Positions 19,469 through 29,090 are shown, counted from the first letter of the stretch. The stretch is DNA of 64,000 nt from UBA2033 sp035345875 (GCA_035345875.1 DAORDH010000002.1:62001-126000), one strand, 5' to 3'. The notes: generated by a model not told the origin, from the sequence alone. Numbers and translations: made by a program.

Positions 19469-20548
19469 ATGTTACCCCATGAATTCGCCGATTTCTTCAT
19501 TCAATTTGGAACAGGACTTTGTTTTTTACTCGCTCTACTAGAAATTTCAAAGAAAGAAAAATCCATTGCAATCGGGAACTTATTTTTTATTGGATTTTTT
19601 CTAGGACTGATTCAACTCAGGCTCGGTTTTTACTCTACAAAGCTTATTCTAAAATATCCAAATCTTACCTTTAGTTTCGTTCCGAGCATTTTAGCAATAG
19701 GTCCAATGGTTTTAAAACTTGGAGTGACGGTAACAGATTTTACGAGTGATAAGAAAGTTCTTCTAAGACTACATTTAATTCCAGCATGGATAGCTCTTTT
19801 TTTAGATACTGCTTTTGTATTATTAAATCCAGAACAAAAAATATCAATTGTTGAGCAAGGTTTATTCACAAAGTCAATCACTCCCTATAAATTGCTCTAT
19901 ATATTTGCTATGCTTCATATTCTTACCTACTTCGGCTACATGGTCCATATGTTTTTAAGAATCACTAAACAATATGAGATCAATTACACTTCTTTTGTAT
20001 GGATTATTCTAAATGTTCCAATCGCTGGAGTTTTATTTATCTCGATTGGATTTTTAAATCAAATAGACTCAATTTATAAATTGGGAGTTTGTATTTTAAC
20101 AATCACTATTATTTTAATTTATGTATTTAATACTAAGTATCCTAGATTTTTTATTTCTCTTCAAAATGATATTAAGCAGAAAAAATATGAGACAACCCTC
20201 CTTACTGAAGTCAACGTAGACGTTGTTTGCAAGAGGTTAGATGAACTGATGGAGGAAAATAAAATCTATCGAGACGAAGAACTTAGACTCAACTCTCTCG
20301 CAGAAGAATTAAGTTTAACACCGCATCAACTTTCTCGCATCTTAAATGAGACCTATAAAAAGAATTTTAATGAGTTTATAAATGGATATCGAATTAAAGA
20401 AGCAGAACAAATTCTACTCAGCGATCCCAAAAGATCAATTTTATCAATCGCCTATGAAGTCGGTTTTAATTCAAAGGGAACTTTTAATTCCCATTTTCTT
20501 AAAATAACTGGACTCAGACCAAGTGAATACAGAGAGAAGAACAAATAA
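19469..20548 (+). CDS. Membrane-anchored AraC-family transcriptional regulator
   Basis: A 359-residue fusion of about seven hydrophobic segments (residues 5-225) with a C-terminal AraC/XylS double helix-turn-helix (about 255-357: LSLTPHQLSRILNETYKKNF, then ILSIAYEVGFNSKGTFNSHFLKITG). The second helix-turn-helix signature (IAYEVGF..kgtFnshF) is canonical. Such regulators bind DNA from the membrane, sensing a membrane or lipid-soluble signal with the helical bundle. It is divergent from the ferritin-like hydrolase, a candidate target. Its stop abuts the stop of the following minus-strand gene with no spacer. Confidence 0.85.
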   Translation: MLPHEFADFFIQFGTGLCFLLALLEISKKEKSIAIGNLFFIGFFLGLIQLRLGFYSTKLILKYPNLTFSFVPSILAIGPMVLKLGVTVTDFTSDKKVLLRLHLIPAWIALFLDTAFVLLNPEQKISIVEQGLFTKSITPYKLLYIFAMLHILTYFGYMVHMFLRITKQYEINYTSFVWIILNVPIAGVLFISIGFLNQIDSIYKLGVCILTITIILIYVFNTKYPRFFISLQNDIKQKKYETTLLTEVNVDVVCKRLDELMEENKIYRDEELRLNSLAEELSLTPHQLSRILNETYKKNFNEFINGYRIKEAEQILLSDPKRSILSIAYEVGFNSKGTFNSHFLKITGLRPSEYREKNK

Positions 20549-21169
20549 TTATTTCTTTTTTGGATAATTTGTCTTTTTTGTTTCCTTTGGTTTAATTTGA
20601 ACTGGCTTGTAAGTTGTCTGCTTTTTAACAGGAGTAGTTTTGTTTACCAAATAGGCAGAAAAAAAGAATACAAATAAAGTTGGAATCCATACAAAGAAAA
20701 TTTCTGGAATCATAGAACTCCAAGCACTATTGACTCCTTTTCTAAACCCCTTTGGTGCAATACCGGCTGTATAGGAATGAAACAAAGTAAAAGGGGAAGA
20801 ATATTTTTCTTCGCTAAATGGACACAAAAGGCAAACACCGTTAGGCGCATCAGTCAATAAATCTAACGCAGAATGAGACAAACCTGCTAGAAAGAAAATA
20901 AACATCAGTAAAAGAGTTTGCCCAAAAGACTTAAAAGAAGACATAAAAAAAGCGGAAAACAAAACACCTATAGCCGCTGAGAAGAAAATGGAATGAGTGA
21001 TTCCTCTATGGTAAAACATCCCTGAATTTCTATCGTCAAATATAAAATCAATATCTGGAATGATCGAAGCCAGTAAAATCAAAAGCAATACTGAAAATTT
21101 TGTTTTTTTATCTCTCCATAAAAAAGAAAAGAGGGATGCAAAGAAGCCATGAGTGATAAATAGAGCCAT
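20549..21169 (-). CDS. YdjM-like membrane metal-dependent hydrolase (DUF457)
   Basis: A 206-residue membrane protein of the LexA-induced YdjM/DUF457 family. Diagnostic features are SIIPDIDF (36-43), HRGITHSIFFS (about 54-64) and LSHSALDLLTDAPNGV (about 97-112), which supply His/Asp metal ligands in and between hydrophobic segments. The C-terminus is a basic Lys/Pro/Thr tail. Catalytic activity in this family is predicted, not shown to my knowledge. It lies 8 bases after the hydrolase gene on the same strand and is likely co-transcribed. The stop codon abuts that of the convergent AraC gene. Confidence 0.8.
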   Translation of the reverse strand: MALFITHGFFASLFSFLWRDKKTKFSVLLLILLASIIPDIDFIFDDRNSGMFYHRGITHSIFFSAAIGVLFSAFFMSSFKSFGQTLLLMFIFFLAGLSHSALDLLTDAPNGVCLLCPFSEEKYSSPFTLFHSYTAGIAPKGFRKGVNSAWSSMIPEIFFVWIPTLFVFFFSAYLVNKTTPVKKQTTYKPVQIKPKETKKTNYPKKK

Positions 21170-21177
21170 TTTTTCTC

Positions 21178-23022
21178 CTATAAGTCTTTAATCCATTCGT
21201 CTGCTTTTTTAGTGATGTCCATAACAGTATCATGATGGAAAATAATTCCAAGATGACCTTGGTCATAGCGAGCCACTTTTTTATTTTTCGGCTTAGGAAG
21301 ATTTAAAACATCCTCAATCGTCTCTGCCGGAACAATCTTATCAAGATTGCCTATCACAGAAAATATTGGCAATTCAAAATTGTCATTCTGTTCTTGTGTA
21401 TAATTGATATTTCCGTCATAAGACCAGAAACTTTTCTCATGACTGAGTTGTGACCGTAGGAACTGCAACAATACTTTAATTGATTCTTCACAGAACACAT
21501 CTTCTACAAAGAAATACCACTCAGGTGGAGTAATTTGCTTGTATCCAATAAAGTCATTTAGATTTACAATCTTAGAACTCACAGAAAAAGAAAACTGTCT
21601 GAGTGAGGAATGAAAATTTAATATAAATCGAAAGAATTTATTTAAATCGATAGAATTGACAGTTGTATGCACTGGAAAAGATACAAGATTAAATAATGTA
21701 TCATAAATCGCTTTGTTTGAGATTAACTTTACGCCACTCTTAATCACATCCAATCCTAGGATCTGTGACTCAAGATTCATGTAATTAGGAGATGTAATAG
21801 ATACAATACCCGCAATATGATCATAAGGATTTGGTAAATTCGCTTTACCAGGAAGTTTTTTTAATTTTTCGTAGGCTCCTGTATAAAACCTAGGAATCAT
21901 CCCTCCCATACTGTGCCCCATTACTACAATCTTTTTATTTGGATAGTTATGAGAGAGCCAATTTAATACAGCAGGAAAATCATCTTGAATATAGTCGTCT
22001 AAGGTCCAAACTTTACTTGTTATATCTTTTGGAATTGTATGTTTCGATCTACCGCGCATATCCATCGCAAATACGCGGTATCCATATCGAAGTGCCATTT
22101 CCCTTGCTAGTTTATCCATGACAGATCTACGACAGAAAAATCCGGGAATCATTAATATGATTTTATCTGTATCATTTAGATTTTCGCGAGCAAAGTGTTT
22201 TAAACTAACTGAATAGCCTCCTGCCGTCGGAACTATATAACTGGCATCAAGTCTATACATAACGTTGTATTTATGTGAATGTGCGATAATCGATGTGACC
22301 GGATCTTTTTGAATTTTCTGAACTGTATAAAGTAAATGATGAATTGAGGAAGTTGTATCGGACTTTTCAATATTCTTTCGAGCAAAGTAAGGATCACCGT
22401 TATTATCTGCATCCCTTGCTACTACATATTCAATTACGTCAAAGAGCGTATGCAATTGCATTGTAATCTCGTGCTTTTGGGCTTCTGTTAGCTTCTCTTT
22501 TCGAATTCCCCATAGAATTCCAATCGGATTTTCTTTTACAATGAGAGGTATACCTACCGAGTAACGCATAGTAGATGTTAGTAAAACGCGTAAATTAGGA
22601 TGGATTCTGGAATCTCGTAAATTGATAATTTCTACATCAGGACGTTTTGAATGACTAAATGCTAAAATTGCTTTTTGAATGATTCTAGCGGAGTCGTTTC
22701 CTTCATCAAAAATAGAAATTGGTTTTGTCTTGGTCATGAACTCTTCAATGTCTTTTGAAGACTTTTTGCCAATCATCTCCTTCATTTTAAAATGAGTAGC
22801 TGTTGCAACGATCTTTAATTCTGTCCCATCGATCACTTCGAAAATCGCATGATCAAACATGTGTTTATCATTCGCAAAAACCAGTCCGACCATTTTATTT
22901 ACAAAAGACGACCAGACTTTTTCGATGAATTTGTAGATTGGCTCACTCACAGGATAGATATAAATATCTTCCGGTTTTACCATTAACCCATTGCCTATAT
23001 CTTGATTATTAAACTTAGTCAT
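21178..23022 (-). CDS. Alpha/beta hydrolase with N-terminal GAF-like domain
   Basis: A two-part protein of about 614 residues. Residues 30-210 resemble a GAF domain (IFEVIDGTELKIVATATHF, then SVGIPLIVKENPIGILWG and a closing helix). Residues about 275-614 are an alpha/beta hydrolase: oxyanion region MIPGFFCRRS, nucleophile elbow GHSMGG, late Asp in NLDKIVP and His in QGHLGI. GAF-like sensing fused to a lipase/esterase-type hydrolase is uncommon and suggests ligand- or nucleotide-controlled activity (inference). ATG 23022 is chosen because GGTGG lies five bases before it; the frame can extend to GTG 23031. Likely co-transcribed with the YdjM-like gene downstream. Confidence 0.75.
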   Translation of the reverse strand: MTKFNNQDIGNGLMVKPEDIYIYPVSEPIYKFIEKVWSSFVNKMVGLVFANDKHMFDHAIFEVIDGTELKIVATATHFKMKEMIGKKSSKDIEEFMTKTKPISIFDEGNDSARIIQKAILAFSHSKRPDVEIINLRDSRIHPNLRVLLTSTMRYSVGIPLIVKENPIGILWGIRKEKLTEAQKHEITMQLHTLFDVIEYVVARDADNNGDPYFARKNIEKSDTTSSIHHLLYTVQKIQKDPVTSIIAHSHKYNVMYRLDASYIVPTAGGYSVSLKHFARENLNDTDKIILMIPGFFCRRSVMDKLAREMALRYGYRVFAMDMRGRSKHTIPKDITSKVWTLDDYIQDDFPAVLNWLSHNYPNKKIVVMGHSMGGMIPRFYTGAYEKLKKLPGKANLPNPYDHIAGIVSITSPNYMNLESQILGLDVIKSGVKLISNKAIYDTLFNLVSFPVHTTVNSIDLNKFFRFILNFHSSLRQFSFSVSSKIVNLNDFIGYKQITPPEWYFFVEDVFCEESIKVLLQFLRSQLSHEKSFWSYDGNINYTQEQNDNFELPIFSVIGNLDKIVPAETIEDVLNLPKPKNKKVARYDQGHLGIIFHHDTVMDITKKADEWIKDL

Positions 23023-23081
23023 TCTTACCACCCGTACTGCTAAACTTTCTTTTCAAATATCTATAATTTCTAAAAACAATT

Positions 23082-24425
23082 CTATCTGCTAGGCTCTCCA
23101 TTGACCCATTGTCCAGAAAAGATTACCTTTCCATTCCTATCATAGAGAACTCCCATACCATCTTTTTTATTGTTTTTATATTCGCCTTCATATTTTGTTC
23201 CATTCGCGAGGATATATATTCCCTTGCCATTCCTTAGGTCATCGATGAATTCCCCATAGTATTTATCGCCTGATGTATAAAGATATACTCCATATCCATT
23301 GTATTTGTCATCTCTGAAATCTCCCTTATATTGGCTTCCGTCCGCAAAACGATAGAGACCTTTGCCTTGGTATTTATCATCTTTGAAGTCACCTATATAT
23401 TTATCGCCATTTGCATAGAAATAAGTTCCCTTCCCATTTCTCCTTCCATTTTCAAACTCACCCACATATTTATCCCCGTTTGCATAGGTTAGAGTTGCTT
23501 TGCCATAATACTCCCCATCTTTGAATTCTCCTACATAGGAATCTCCGTTTGCGTAGACTAGACTTCCTTTGCCATGGTATTTATCGTCTTTGAACTCCCC
23601 TGTGTATTTATTTCCGTCACTATAATTGACTTTTCCCTGCCCGCTGTATTTATCATTGTCAAACTTTCCGATGTATTGAGTTCCGTTTACAAATGTATAA
23701 ATTCCATCTCCACTAAATTTATCATCTTTGAAACTACCTTCGTATTTATCTCCATCTGAATAGTAATAGGTTCCTTGTCCGTGGTATTTGTCTTTGTGAA
23801 ATTCTCCTACATATTTACTTGCGTTAGCAAACACATAGGTTCCTGCCCCTTCTTTTAGCCCAAATTTAAATTCTCCCTCGTATCTATCTCCATTTTTTAA
23901 TGTGAGAACTCCTACCCCGTGAAATCTATCGTCTTTAAATTCTCCGACATAGACATCTCCATCGGCATACTTGTATTTGCCGCGACCATGAAATTTTTCA
24001 TCTTTGAATTCACCAGCATATTCGGCTCCATCTGGATATGTATAAGTTCCAAAGCCATTTCGTTTTCCATTGGAATAGTGACCTGCATATTTAGAACCAT
24101 CTGGATAATAGAAAGTGCCATATCCCTGAAAGGAATTTCCCTTAAACTGACCAATGTATTTTCCCCCATCTGCGAAAGTGAAAATACCCTGACCAAAGAA
24201 ACTTCCGTTCTTCCATTCTCCATCATACTTATCCCCATTGCCAAAAATGTAGATTCCTTTTCCGTTTTTCTGACCGCCTTTCCATTCTCCAATGTATTTT
24301 TCTGTTGGAGAATAAGCCATAGTGCCTTGCCCATCATTACAATTTCCACTAACGCACTCACTTGATAGTAAATGCCCAGTTGTAAGAAACATTGATAAAA
24401 CTAAATGAAAAAATTTGGTTCGCAA
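23082..24425 (-). CDS. Secreted MORN-repeat protein, 18 repeats
   Basis: A signal peptide (LRTKFFHLVLSMFLTTGHLLS) is followed by SECVSGNC and then eighteen consecutive 23-residue MORN repeats (GxGxYxxxxGxxYxGxxxxxxx) to a short end GQWVNGEPSR. MORN repeats stack into an extended beta sheet, typically a scaffold at membranes. The start is probably TTG 24425, seven bases after GGAGGA; a TTG at 24431 in the same frame is only one base from the Shine-Dalgarno. It is the last of three consecutive MORN genes. The Cys-x-Ser-Gly-Asn-Cys motif after the signal peptide is shared by all three and may form a disulfide. Periplasmic or outer location is inferred. Confidence 0.85.
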   Translation of the reverse strand: MRTKFFHLVLSMFLTTGHLLSSECVSGNCNDGQGTMAYSPTEKYIGEWKGGQKNGKGIYIFGNGDKYDGEWKNGSFFGQGIFTFADGGKYIGQFKGNSFQGYGTFYYPDGSKYAGHYSNGKRNGFGTYTYPDGAEYAGEFKDEKFHGRGKYKYADGDVYVGEFKDDRFHGVGVLTLKNGDRYEGEFKFGLKEGAGTYVFANASKYVGEFHKDKYHGQGTYYYSDGDKYEGSFKDDKFSGDGIYTFVNGTQYIGKFDNDKYSGQGKVNYSDGNKYTGEFKDDKYHGKGSLVYANGDSYVGEFKDGEYYGKATLTYANGDKYVGEFENGRRNGKGTYFYANGDKYIGDFKDDKYQGKGLYRFADGSQYKGDFRDDKYNGYGVYLYTSGDKYYGEFIDDLRNGKGIYILANGTKYEGEYKNNKKDGMGVLYDRNGKVIFSGQWVNGEPSR

Positions 24426-24448
24426 TTTCAAATCCTCCTATTGTTTTA

Positions 24449-25009
24449 TTATTTCGTTCCAGACCAGAATGGGGTTGATTTCTTTTCCCCTGTCATTCTT
24501 GTTTCCAAAGTCTTCTGTGGTTTTTTAATCTCGCCACCATTTGTAGCAGTGGCTTGCGTATAACTTCCCTGACCATGTTTTTTTCCGTTTCTCCACTCAC
24601 CTACATATTTACTTCCATTTTCATAAGTCATGGTTCCAAAACCATCTTTGAGTCCTTGCTTCCATTCCCCAATGTATACGTTTCCATTGTGGTATCGCAT
24701 TGTCCCTTTTCCATTTGGGAAATTATTTTTGAATTCGCCTTCATAATAATTTCCATTTGCTAAATACGCTTTCCCGTATCCATCTGGATAATCATCTTTA
24801 AAATCGCCTTCATATCTATCCCCATTACTAAAATGATAGACTCCATACCCAGATTTTCTTTCTGTTTTAAACTCACCAATGTATTTATCTCCATTAGCAA
24901 ACGTCATAATTCCTTGCCCATTTACACAATTTCCGCTCACACAATCCCCTGCATAAATAGATGTTGAAATTAGAGCGAAAATTGAACTCAGTAAAAAAAT
25001 TTTCTTCAC
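24449..25009 (-). CDS. Secreted MORN-repeat protein, 5 repeats
   Basis: A signal peptide (VKKIFLLSSIFALISTSIYA) precedes GDCVSGNC and five 23-residue MORN repeats, then a basic non-repeat tail (EIKKPQKTLETRMTGEKKS). The start is set at GTG 25009: GGAGGA lies five bases upstream and GTGA overlaps the preceding stop; a longer in-frame extension to 25042 lies inside the upstream gene and has no ribosome site. At 186 residues it is much shorter than its two neighbours, suggesting repeat loss or gain. Translationally coupled to the upstream MORN gene. Confidence 0.85.
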   Translation of the reverse strand: MKKIFLLSSIFALISTSIYAGDCVSGNCVNGQGIMTFANGDKYIGEFKTERKSGYGVYHFSNGDRYEGDFKDDYPDGYGKAYLANGNYYEGEFKNNFPNGKGTMRYHNGNVYIGEWKQGLKDGFGTMTYENGSKYVGEWRNGKKHGQGSYTQATATNGGEIKKPQKTLETRMTGEKKSTPFWSGTK

Positions 25010-26340
25010 TTCATTCCTCCTTCTGGATCTCCATTGATCCATTTTCCAGTGTAAATTATATTTCCGTCTTTATCATACATAGTGCCGATACCGTTAAAAT
25101 TTCCGTTTTCAAAGTCGCCTACATATTTATCACCTTCGGCAAATTGTAAAACACCTTTTCCATGGGATTTATCATTTCTAAACCCACCTTCGTAGACTGC
25201 CCCATCTTTAAATTTCATAGTGCCTTGCCCATTTTTCTTTCCATCTTTGAATTCTCCAACATAGCGGTCTCCATTGGCATATTTCATTGTTCCTTGCCCA
25301 TTGAAGAGTCCGTCTTTAAATTCTACTACAAAGGTCTCTCCATTTTTTTTCGTAATTTTCCCCTGCCCTTCAAATTTTCCATTTTTAAATCCACCAATGT
25401 ATTCATCTCCATTGGCATAGCGTAAAACTCCCTCCCCTTCAAACTTACCATCCCTAAATCCACCTACGTATTTTTTACCAGTATTGAAAATATAAGTTCC
25501 TTCCCCTTCTGGTTTTCCATCTCGAAAGTCACCAGTGTATTTAGAACCAGTTGGATAAGTGATAGAGCCCTTTCCATGAAATTTATAATCTTTGAATTCA
25601 CCTGTATAAGTAACTCCATTTGTATAAACTATTGTGCCCTTACCTTGAAATTTATCTTCTACAAATTCTCCTGTATACTTAATTCCACCACCGTAGATAT
25701 AAGTTCCTTGACCATGTCGTTTATCTTCTTTGAAGCCGCCTGAATAGATTCTTCCATCCGTGTAAGTATATGTTCCTCGACCGTGTTTTAACTCGTTTTG
25801 AAATTCGCCGTCATACACATCGCCATTTGGATAAACAAAATTTCCCTTCCCATCGAACTTATCATATTTAAACTCGCCCACATACTTTCCACCACCAGCA
25901 TAGGTTAAAGTACCTTTGCCATGCTTTAAATCATCTCTAAACTCACCTTCATATTTATTTCCATTTGGGAATACATAAGTTCCATATCCATTGAATCGAT
26001 CGTCTTTAAATTCTCCTTCGTATTGACTGCCATTGTAAAAATACATCATTCCTTTTCCGTGGAAACGACCCTCTTTAAATTCACCTGAATACTTAGAAGC
26101 ATAAATAAAATTACCAGATGCATCCGTGCGAGGAGCAAAAGTCATCATGCCTTTTCCATTTTGTTTGCCATTTTTAAAATTGCCTGTGTATTTATCCCCG
26201 TTGGAAAAAAACATTGTGCTAAGACCATTTTGACAATTCCCACTGATGCATTCATCAGAATAGATAGGATAGGTAGTTAGAAGAATTAATAGTAAAATAA
26301 AACTCAAATTGATGTTAAGTAAATCCGATTGCTTGTTCAT
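25006..26340 (-). CDS. Secreted MORN-repeat protein, 17 repeats
   Basis: A signal peptide (MNKQSDLLNINLSFILLLILL through SDE) leads to ECISGNCQNG and seventeen MORN repeats of 23 residues; repeat two carries a ten-residue insertion (PRTDASGNFIYASK). The end (TGKWINGDPEGGMK) resembles that of the 449-codon sister gene. It is first in the three-gene MORN run and starts 155 bases from the divergent OmpA-family gene, so promoters for both should lie in 26341-26494. As with its neighbours, an extracytoplasmic scaffold role is inferred, not shown. Confidence 0.85.
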   Translation of the reverse strand: MNKQSDLLNINLSFILLLILLTTYPIYSDECISGNCQNGLSTMFFSNGDKYTGNFKNGKQNGKGMMTFAPRTDASGNFIYASKYSGEFKEGRFHGKGMMYFYNGSQYEGEFKDDRFNGYGTYVFPNGNKYEGEFRDDLKHGKGTLTYAGGGKYVGEFKYDKFDGKGNFVYPNGDVYDGEFQNELKHGRGTYTYTDGRIYSGGFKEDKRHGQGTYIYGGGIKYTGEFVEDKFQGKGTIVYTNGVTYTGEFKDYKFHGKGSITYPTGSKYTGDFRDGKPEGEGTYIFNTGKKYVGGFRDGKFEGEGVLRYANGDEYIGGFKNGKFEGQGKITKKNGETFVVEFKDGLFNGQGTMKYANGDRYVGEFKDGKKNGQGTMKFKDGAVYEGGFRNDKSHGKGVLQFAEGDKYVGDFENGNFNGIGTMYDKDGNIIYTGKWINGDPEGGMK

Positions 26341-26433
26341 TCAAAAATATTCAATCCTTTCATGCAATTTATTCTATTCAAGCAAGATGTAAAGAGGAAA
26401 TGAAAAAAATTTGCATCTTCTTTAGCTTCTTTC

Positions 26434-26463
26434 TTGACTTCAATTTCGATTTTTTTTTACTCT
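26434..26463 (+). promoter_or_regulatory. Putative sigma-70-type promoter for the OmpA-family gene
   Basis: TTGACT (26434-26439) and TACTCT (26458-26463) are separated by 18 bases, 31 bases before ATG 26495. This resembles the TTGACA/TAGTCT pair upstream of the gene at 903: good -35, weak -10. Inferred by eye. Confidence 0.4.
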
Positions 26464-26494
26464 AAAAGAATTCTCAGGATTTAAAGGTAATACA

Positions 26495-29062
26495 ATGAAT
26501 CAAAAGTACATTCGCTATCTAGGTTACGGGCTCATGATTGCTCTAAGCCATGATCTCATGATCGCTCAAGAAACTAGCCCACAAAAAACTCCAGCAGACC
26601 CAAAACAAAAAGAAGCAATTCTTTTTTATTGGAAGTCTGAAGTAACAGATTTAATGGAACAAAAGAAAGCTCTCGATGCCAAGTATACCGAATTGCAAAC
26701 GAAATATACAAAGGATACAGAGGCACTGAAAGCAGAAAATGAGCGCCTCAAAAAACTAAATGCAGAACTCGAAGCAGACAAACAAAACAGAGTCGCATCT
26801 CGTGATACACAAACTCAAAATGCAGATCAGAGAATTGCATCCTTACAACAAGAACTTGCTGAAACCAAAAGACAAAAAGAACAATTAGAAAGAGACTTAG
26901 CTGCAAAAACATTTGCAGAACAGCAGGCACAGGAAAGAATTAAAACATTAGAAAGATCGATTGCAGCGGCTAATGCAGAAAAAAATGCAACTGTAGCATC
27001 CAATCAAAATAACTCTGACCTACAAGCACAAGTCAATAGCCTTACAGCGCAAAGAGACCAACTTCAAAAAGATTTAGCGGCAAACAATGCGTATATCGAC
27101 TCGCTAAAGAAAAATCAAAATACAACAACGACTACTACAACTTCTACCTCTACTTCCTCACAAGGATACGTTATTAACAGCGTAACCCCAAGTGGAGCTA
27201 GCACAGAATCTTTATTACTAGATTCTCAAGCGCAAGTAAAAAGTTTGGAAGCTAGACTTATTGATGTAATCCAGGAAAGAGATAGACTTCAAAAAGATTT
27301 AGCAGATGCAAAAGCAGGTCAATTGCAAGCTGTAAGACCAGAAACTCCAGCAACAGTTCCAAGTAACTATGCTCCTGCCGCTCCAAAAGAAACAACAAAA
27401 ACAACTGTTACTACAAGCACAGAGTCTTCTACTACTACAACTACCTCTGCTTCTAAATCCGCCGCCGCAGCAGCAGCAACTACTACTCCAACACTAGCTC
27501 CAGTAGCATCTACAACAGACCAAGACAAACGAATAGCAGACTTGCAAGCACAAGTGAATAGTTTAACAAACCAAAGAGACCAGTTACAAAGAGATATTGC
27601 GGCAATCTATGGATATCAAACTCCAACCGTTGGTCAACCTGCAAATCCAACGACAGTTATAGAAAATAATTCCAAAACTGCTGCTGGAACAACAGCAAAT
27701 ACTACAACTAGCACATCTACACCAACTGTTATTTCATCCAATCAGTCGTTAGACGATGCAATGGCTCGTAATAAAAAGCTTGAAGCAGATTTAGCAGAGA
27801 TGACAAAACAAAGAGATAAATTACAAAAAGAGTTAGATACAAATTACAATAATATGTATAACTCTAAGACGAATCCACTCAGTCCTGCAAATCCGCAAAC
27901 AAAAGAAACAACTACGACCACTACTACAACCACGGAAACATCTACTAGCACTGCAAAATCACCAGCTGGATCCGAGGCAAAACTAGCTGACAGTAAAGAC
28001 GCAAAATCTGTAGATGCTAAATCCGCTGATGCGAAAACAGCTGATGCTAAGGTAGCAGATGCCAAATCATCTTCTACTACCACTACAACTACAACAACCG
28101 AAACAACCTCTACCACTGGAATCACAAGAATTGCACAGCTTGAAAATGAAGTGGCAGCTCTTACCAAAGAAAGAGATCAATTAAAAAGAGACTTACAAGC
28201 ATCTAAAGCAGACAAAACAATCGAAACACGTTTAGCGGAAGTCAACTCTCGTATTGAAAAAATCCAAGCAGATAAAACTTTAACCGAAGCTGAAAAAGCT
28301 GAGAAATTAAAAGCTGCCAATGCAGAGATTGAAAAAATCAACCAAGAGAAAAATGCAAACACTACTTCGATTGCTTCAAACAATAAAGAGCTAGAAAAGA
28401 AAAATGCAGCAATGGAGGATATGAAAAAAGAATACGAATCCAAAATTGAAGCTTTAAACAAAGAAATTGCAGAACTCAAAGAAGATAAAGAAACTTTGGA
28501 ATCTGATCTAGCTACTTCCAAAGAACAACTAGAAGAAGAAGGTTCTAAACACAAAGAAGAAATTGAAAGACTTACAGAACAAGCTCAGAAGTTAGAAGAA
28601 GCACTTGAAAAAGAAATCAAAAAAGGAAACAAATCCAAATCAAATTCAGGTTCTAACACAACTCCAGCATCTGCGCAAGTTTCATCAAAAGGCGGGAAAA
28701 CAATCATTAGCCTCGCAAGTTCTGTAAACTTCCAAACTGGATCTAGAGAGCTTACTCCAGAAGGAAAAAGAACTCTAGATAATATAATCAAAGTTTTAAA
28801 GAAACATTCTACTGAAAAAATTCTAGTAGAAGGAAATACAGACAATAGACCAGTTCCAACCAATAGTAAAATGAGAGACAACTGGCATCTATCGTTTGAA
28901 AGAGCTCTTACTGTTTTGAAATATCTAAAGAAAGGTCAATTACAGAAGACTCAATTCTTAGCTGGAGGGTTTGCTGATAGCAATCCAGTAAAACCAAATA
29001 CTTCTGAATCCAATCGCGCAGCCAATCGCCGTGTGGATATAATTGTATTACCAAAAAGATAA
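26495..29062 (+). CDS. OmpA-family peptidoglycan-binding protein with long coiled coils
   Basis: An 855-residue envelope protein. A signal-like N-terminus (MNQKYIRYLGYGLMIALSHDLMIAQ) is followed by alternating coiled-coil blocks (repeats of the type QRDQLQKDLAA near 180, 265, 360, 435, 560) and Thr/Ser/Ala-rich linkers with runs of Thr. A Lys/Ala/Asp block repeats SADAKTADAKVADAK near residues 510-528. A charged coiled coil spans about 570-710. The C-terminal OmpA domain (about 738-855) includes VNFQTGSRELTPEGKRTLD, VEGNTDNRPV and the signature SNRAANRRVDIIV with the Arg/Asp pair that binds diaminopimelate-type peptidoglycan. It probably spans the periplasm as a spacer. Monocistronic, with its own terminator. 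Confidence 0.85.
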   Translation: MNQKYIRYLGYGLMIALSHDLMIAQETSPQKTPADPKQKEAILFYWKSEVTDLMEQKKALDAKYTELQTKYTKDTEALKAENERLKKLNAELEADKQNRVASRDTQTQNADQRIASLQQELAETKRQKEQLERDLAAKTFAEQQAQERIKTLERSIAAANAEKNATVASNQNNSDLQAQVNSLTAQRDQLQKDLAANNAYIDSLKKNQNTTTTTTTSTSTSSQGYVINSVTPSGASTESLLLDSQAQVKSLEARLIDVIQERDRLQKDLADAKAGQLQAVRPETPATVPSNYAPAAPKETTKTTVTTSTESSTTTTTSASKSAAAAAATTTPTLAPVASTTDQDKRIADLQAQVNSLTNQRDQLQRDIAAIYGYQTPTVGQPANPTTVIENNSKTAAGTTANTTTSTSTPTVISSNQSLDDAMARNKKLEADLAEMTKQRDKLQKELDTNYNNMYNSKTNPLSPANPQTKETTTTTTTTTETSTSTAKSPAGSEAKLADSKDAKSVDAKSADAKTADAKVADAKSSSTTTTTTTTETTSTTGITRIAQLENEVAALTKERDQLKRDLQASKADKTIETRLAEVNSRIEKIQADKTLTEAEKAEKLKAANAEIEKINQEKNANTTSIASNNKELEKKNAAMEDMKKEYESKIEALNKEIAELKEDKETLESDLATSKEQLEEEGSKHKEEIERLTEQAQKLEEALEKEIKKGNKSKSNSGSNTTPASAQVSSKGGKTIISLASSVNFQTGSRELTPEGKRTLDNIIKVLKKHSTEKILVEGNTDNRPVPTNSKMRDNWHLSFERALTVLKYLKKGQLQKTQFLAGGFADSNPVKPNTSESNRAANRRVDIIVLPKR

Positions 29063-29090
29063 AAAACTTCCTACAAATCTATGAATCAAG

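Noticed and set aside
23912..24365. Long open frames on both strands (149 and 148 codons) inside the MORN gene
   Set aside because: They are shadows created by the 69-base repeat period; no start signals or domains, and the MORN frame explains the DNA fully.
23082..26340. Regular repeats as a CRISPR-like array
   Set aside because: The 69-base periodic DNA is coding MORN repeat throughout, with no identical repeats or unique spacers and no cas genes.
27844..28554. Minus-strand Val- and Ser-rich frames of 107 and 125 codons
   Set aside because: Antisense of Thr/Ala/Lys codon runs in the OmpA-family gene; low-complexity products with no ribosome sites.
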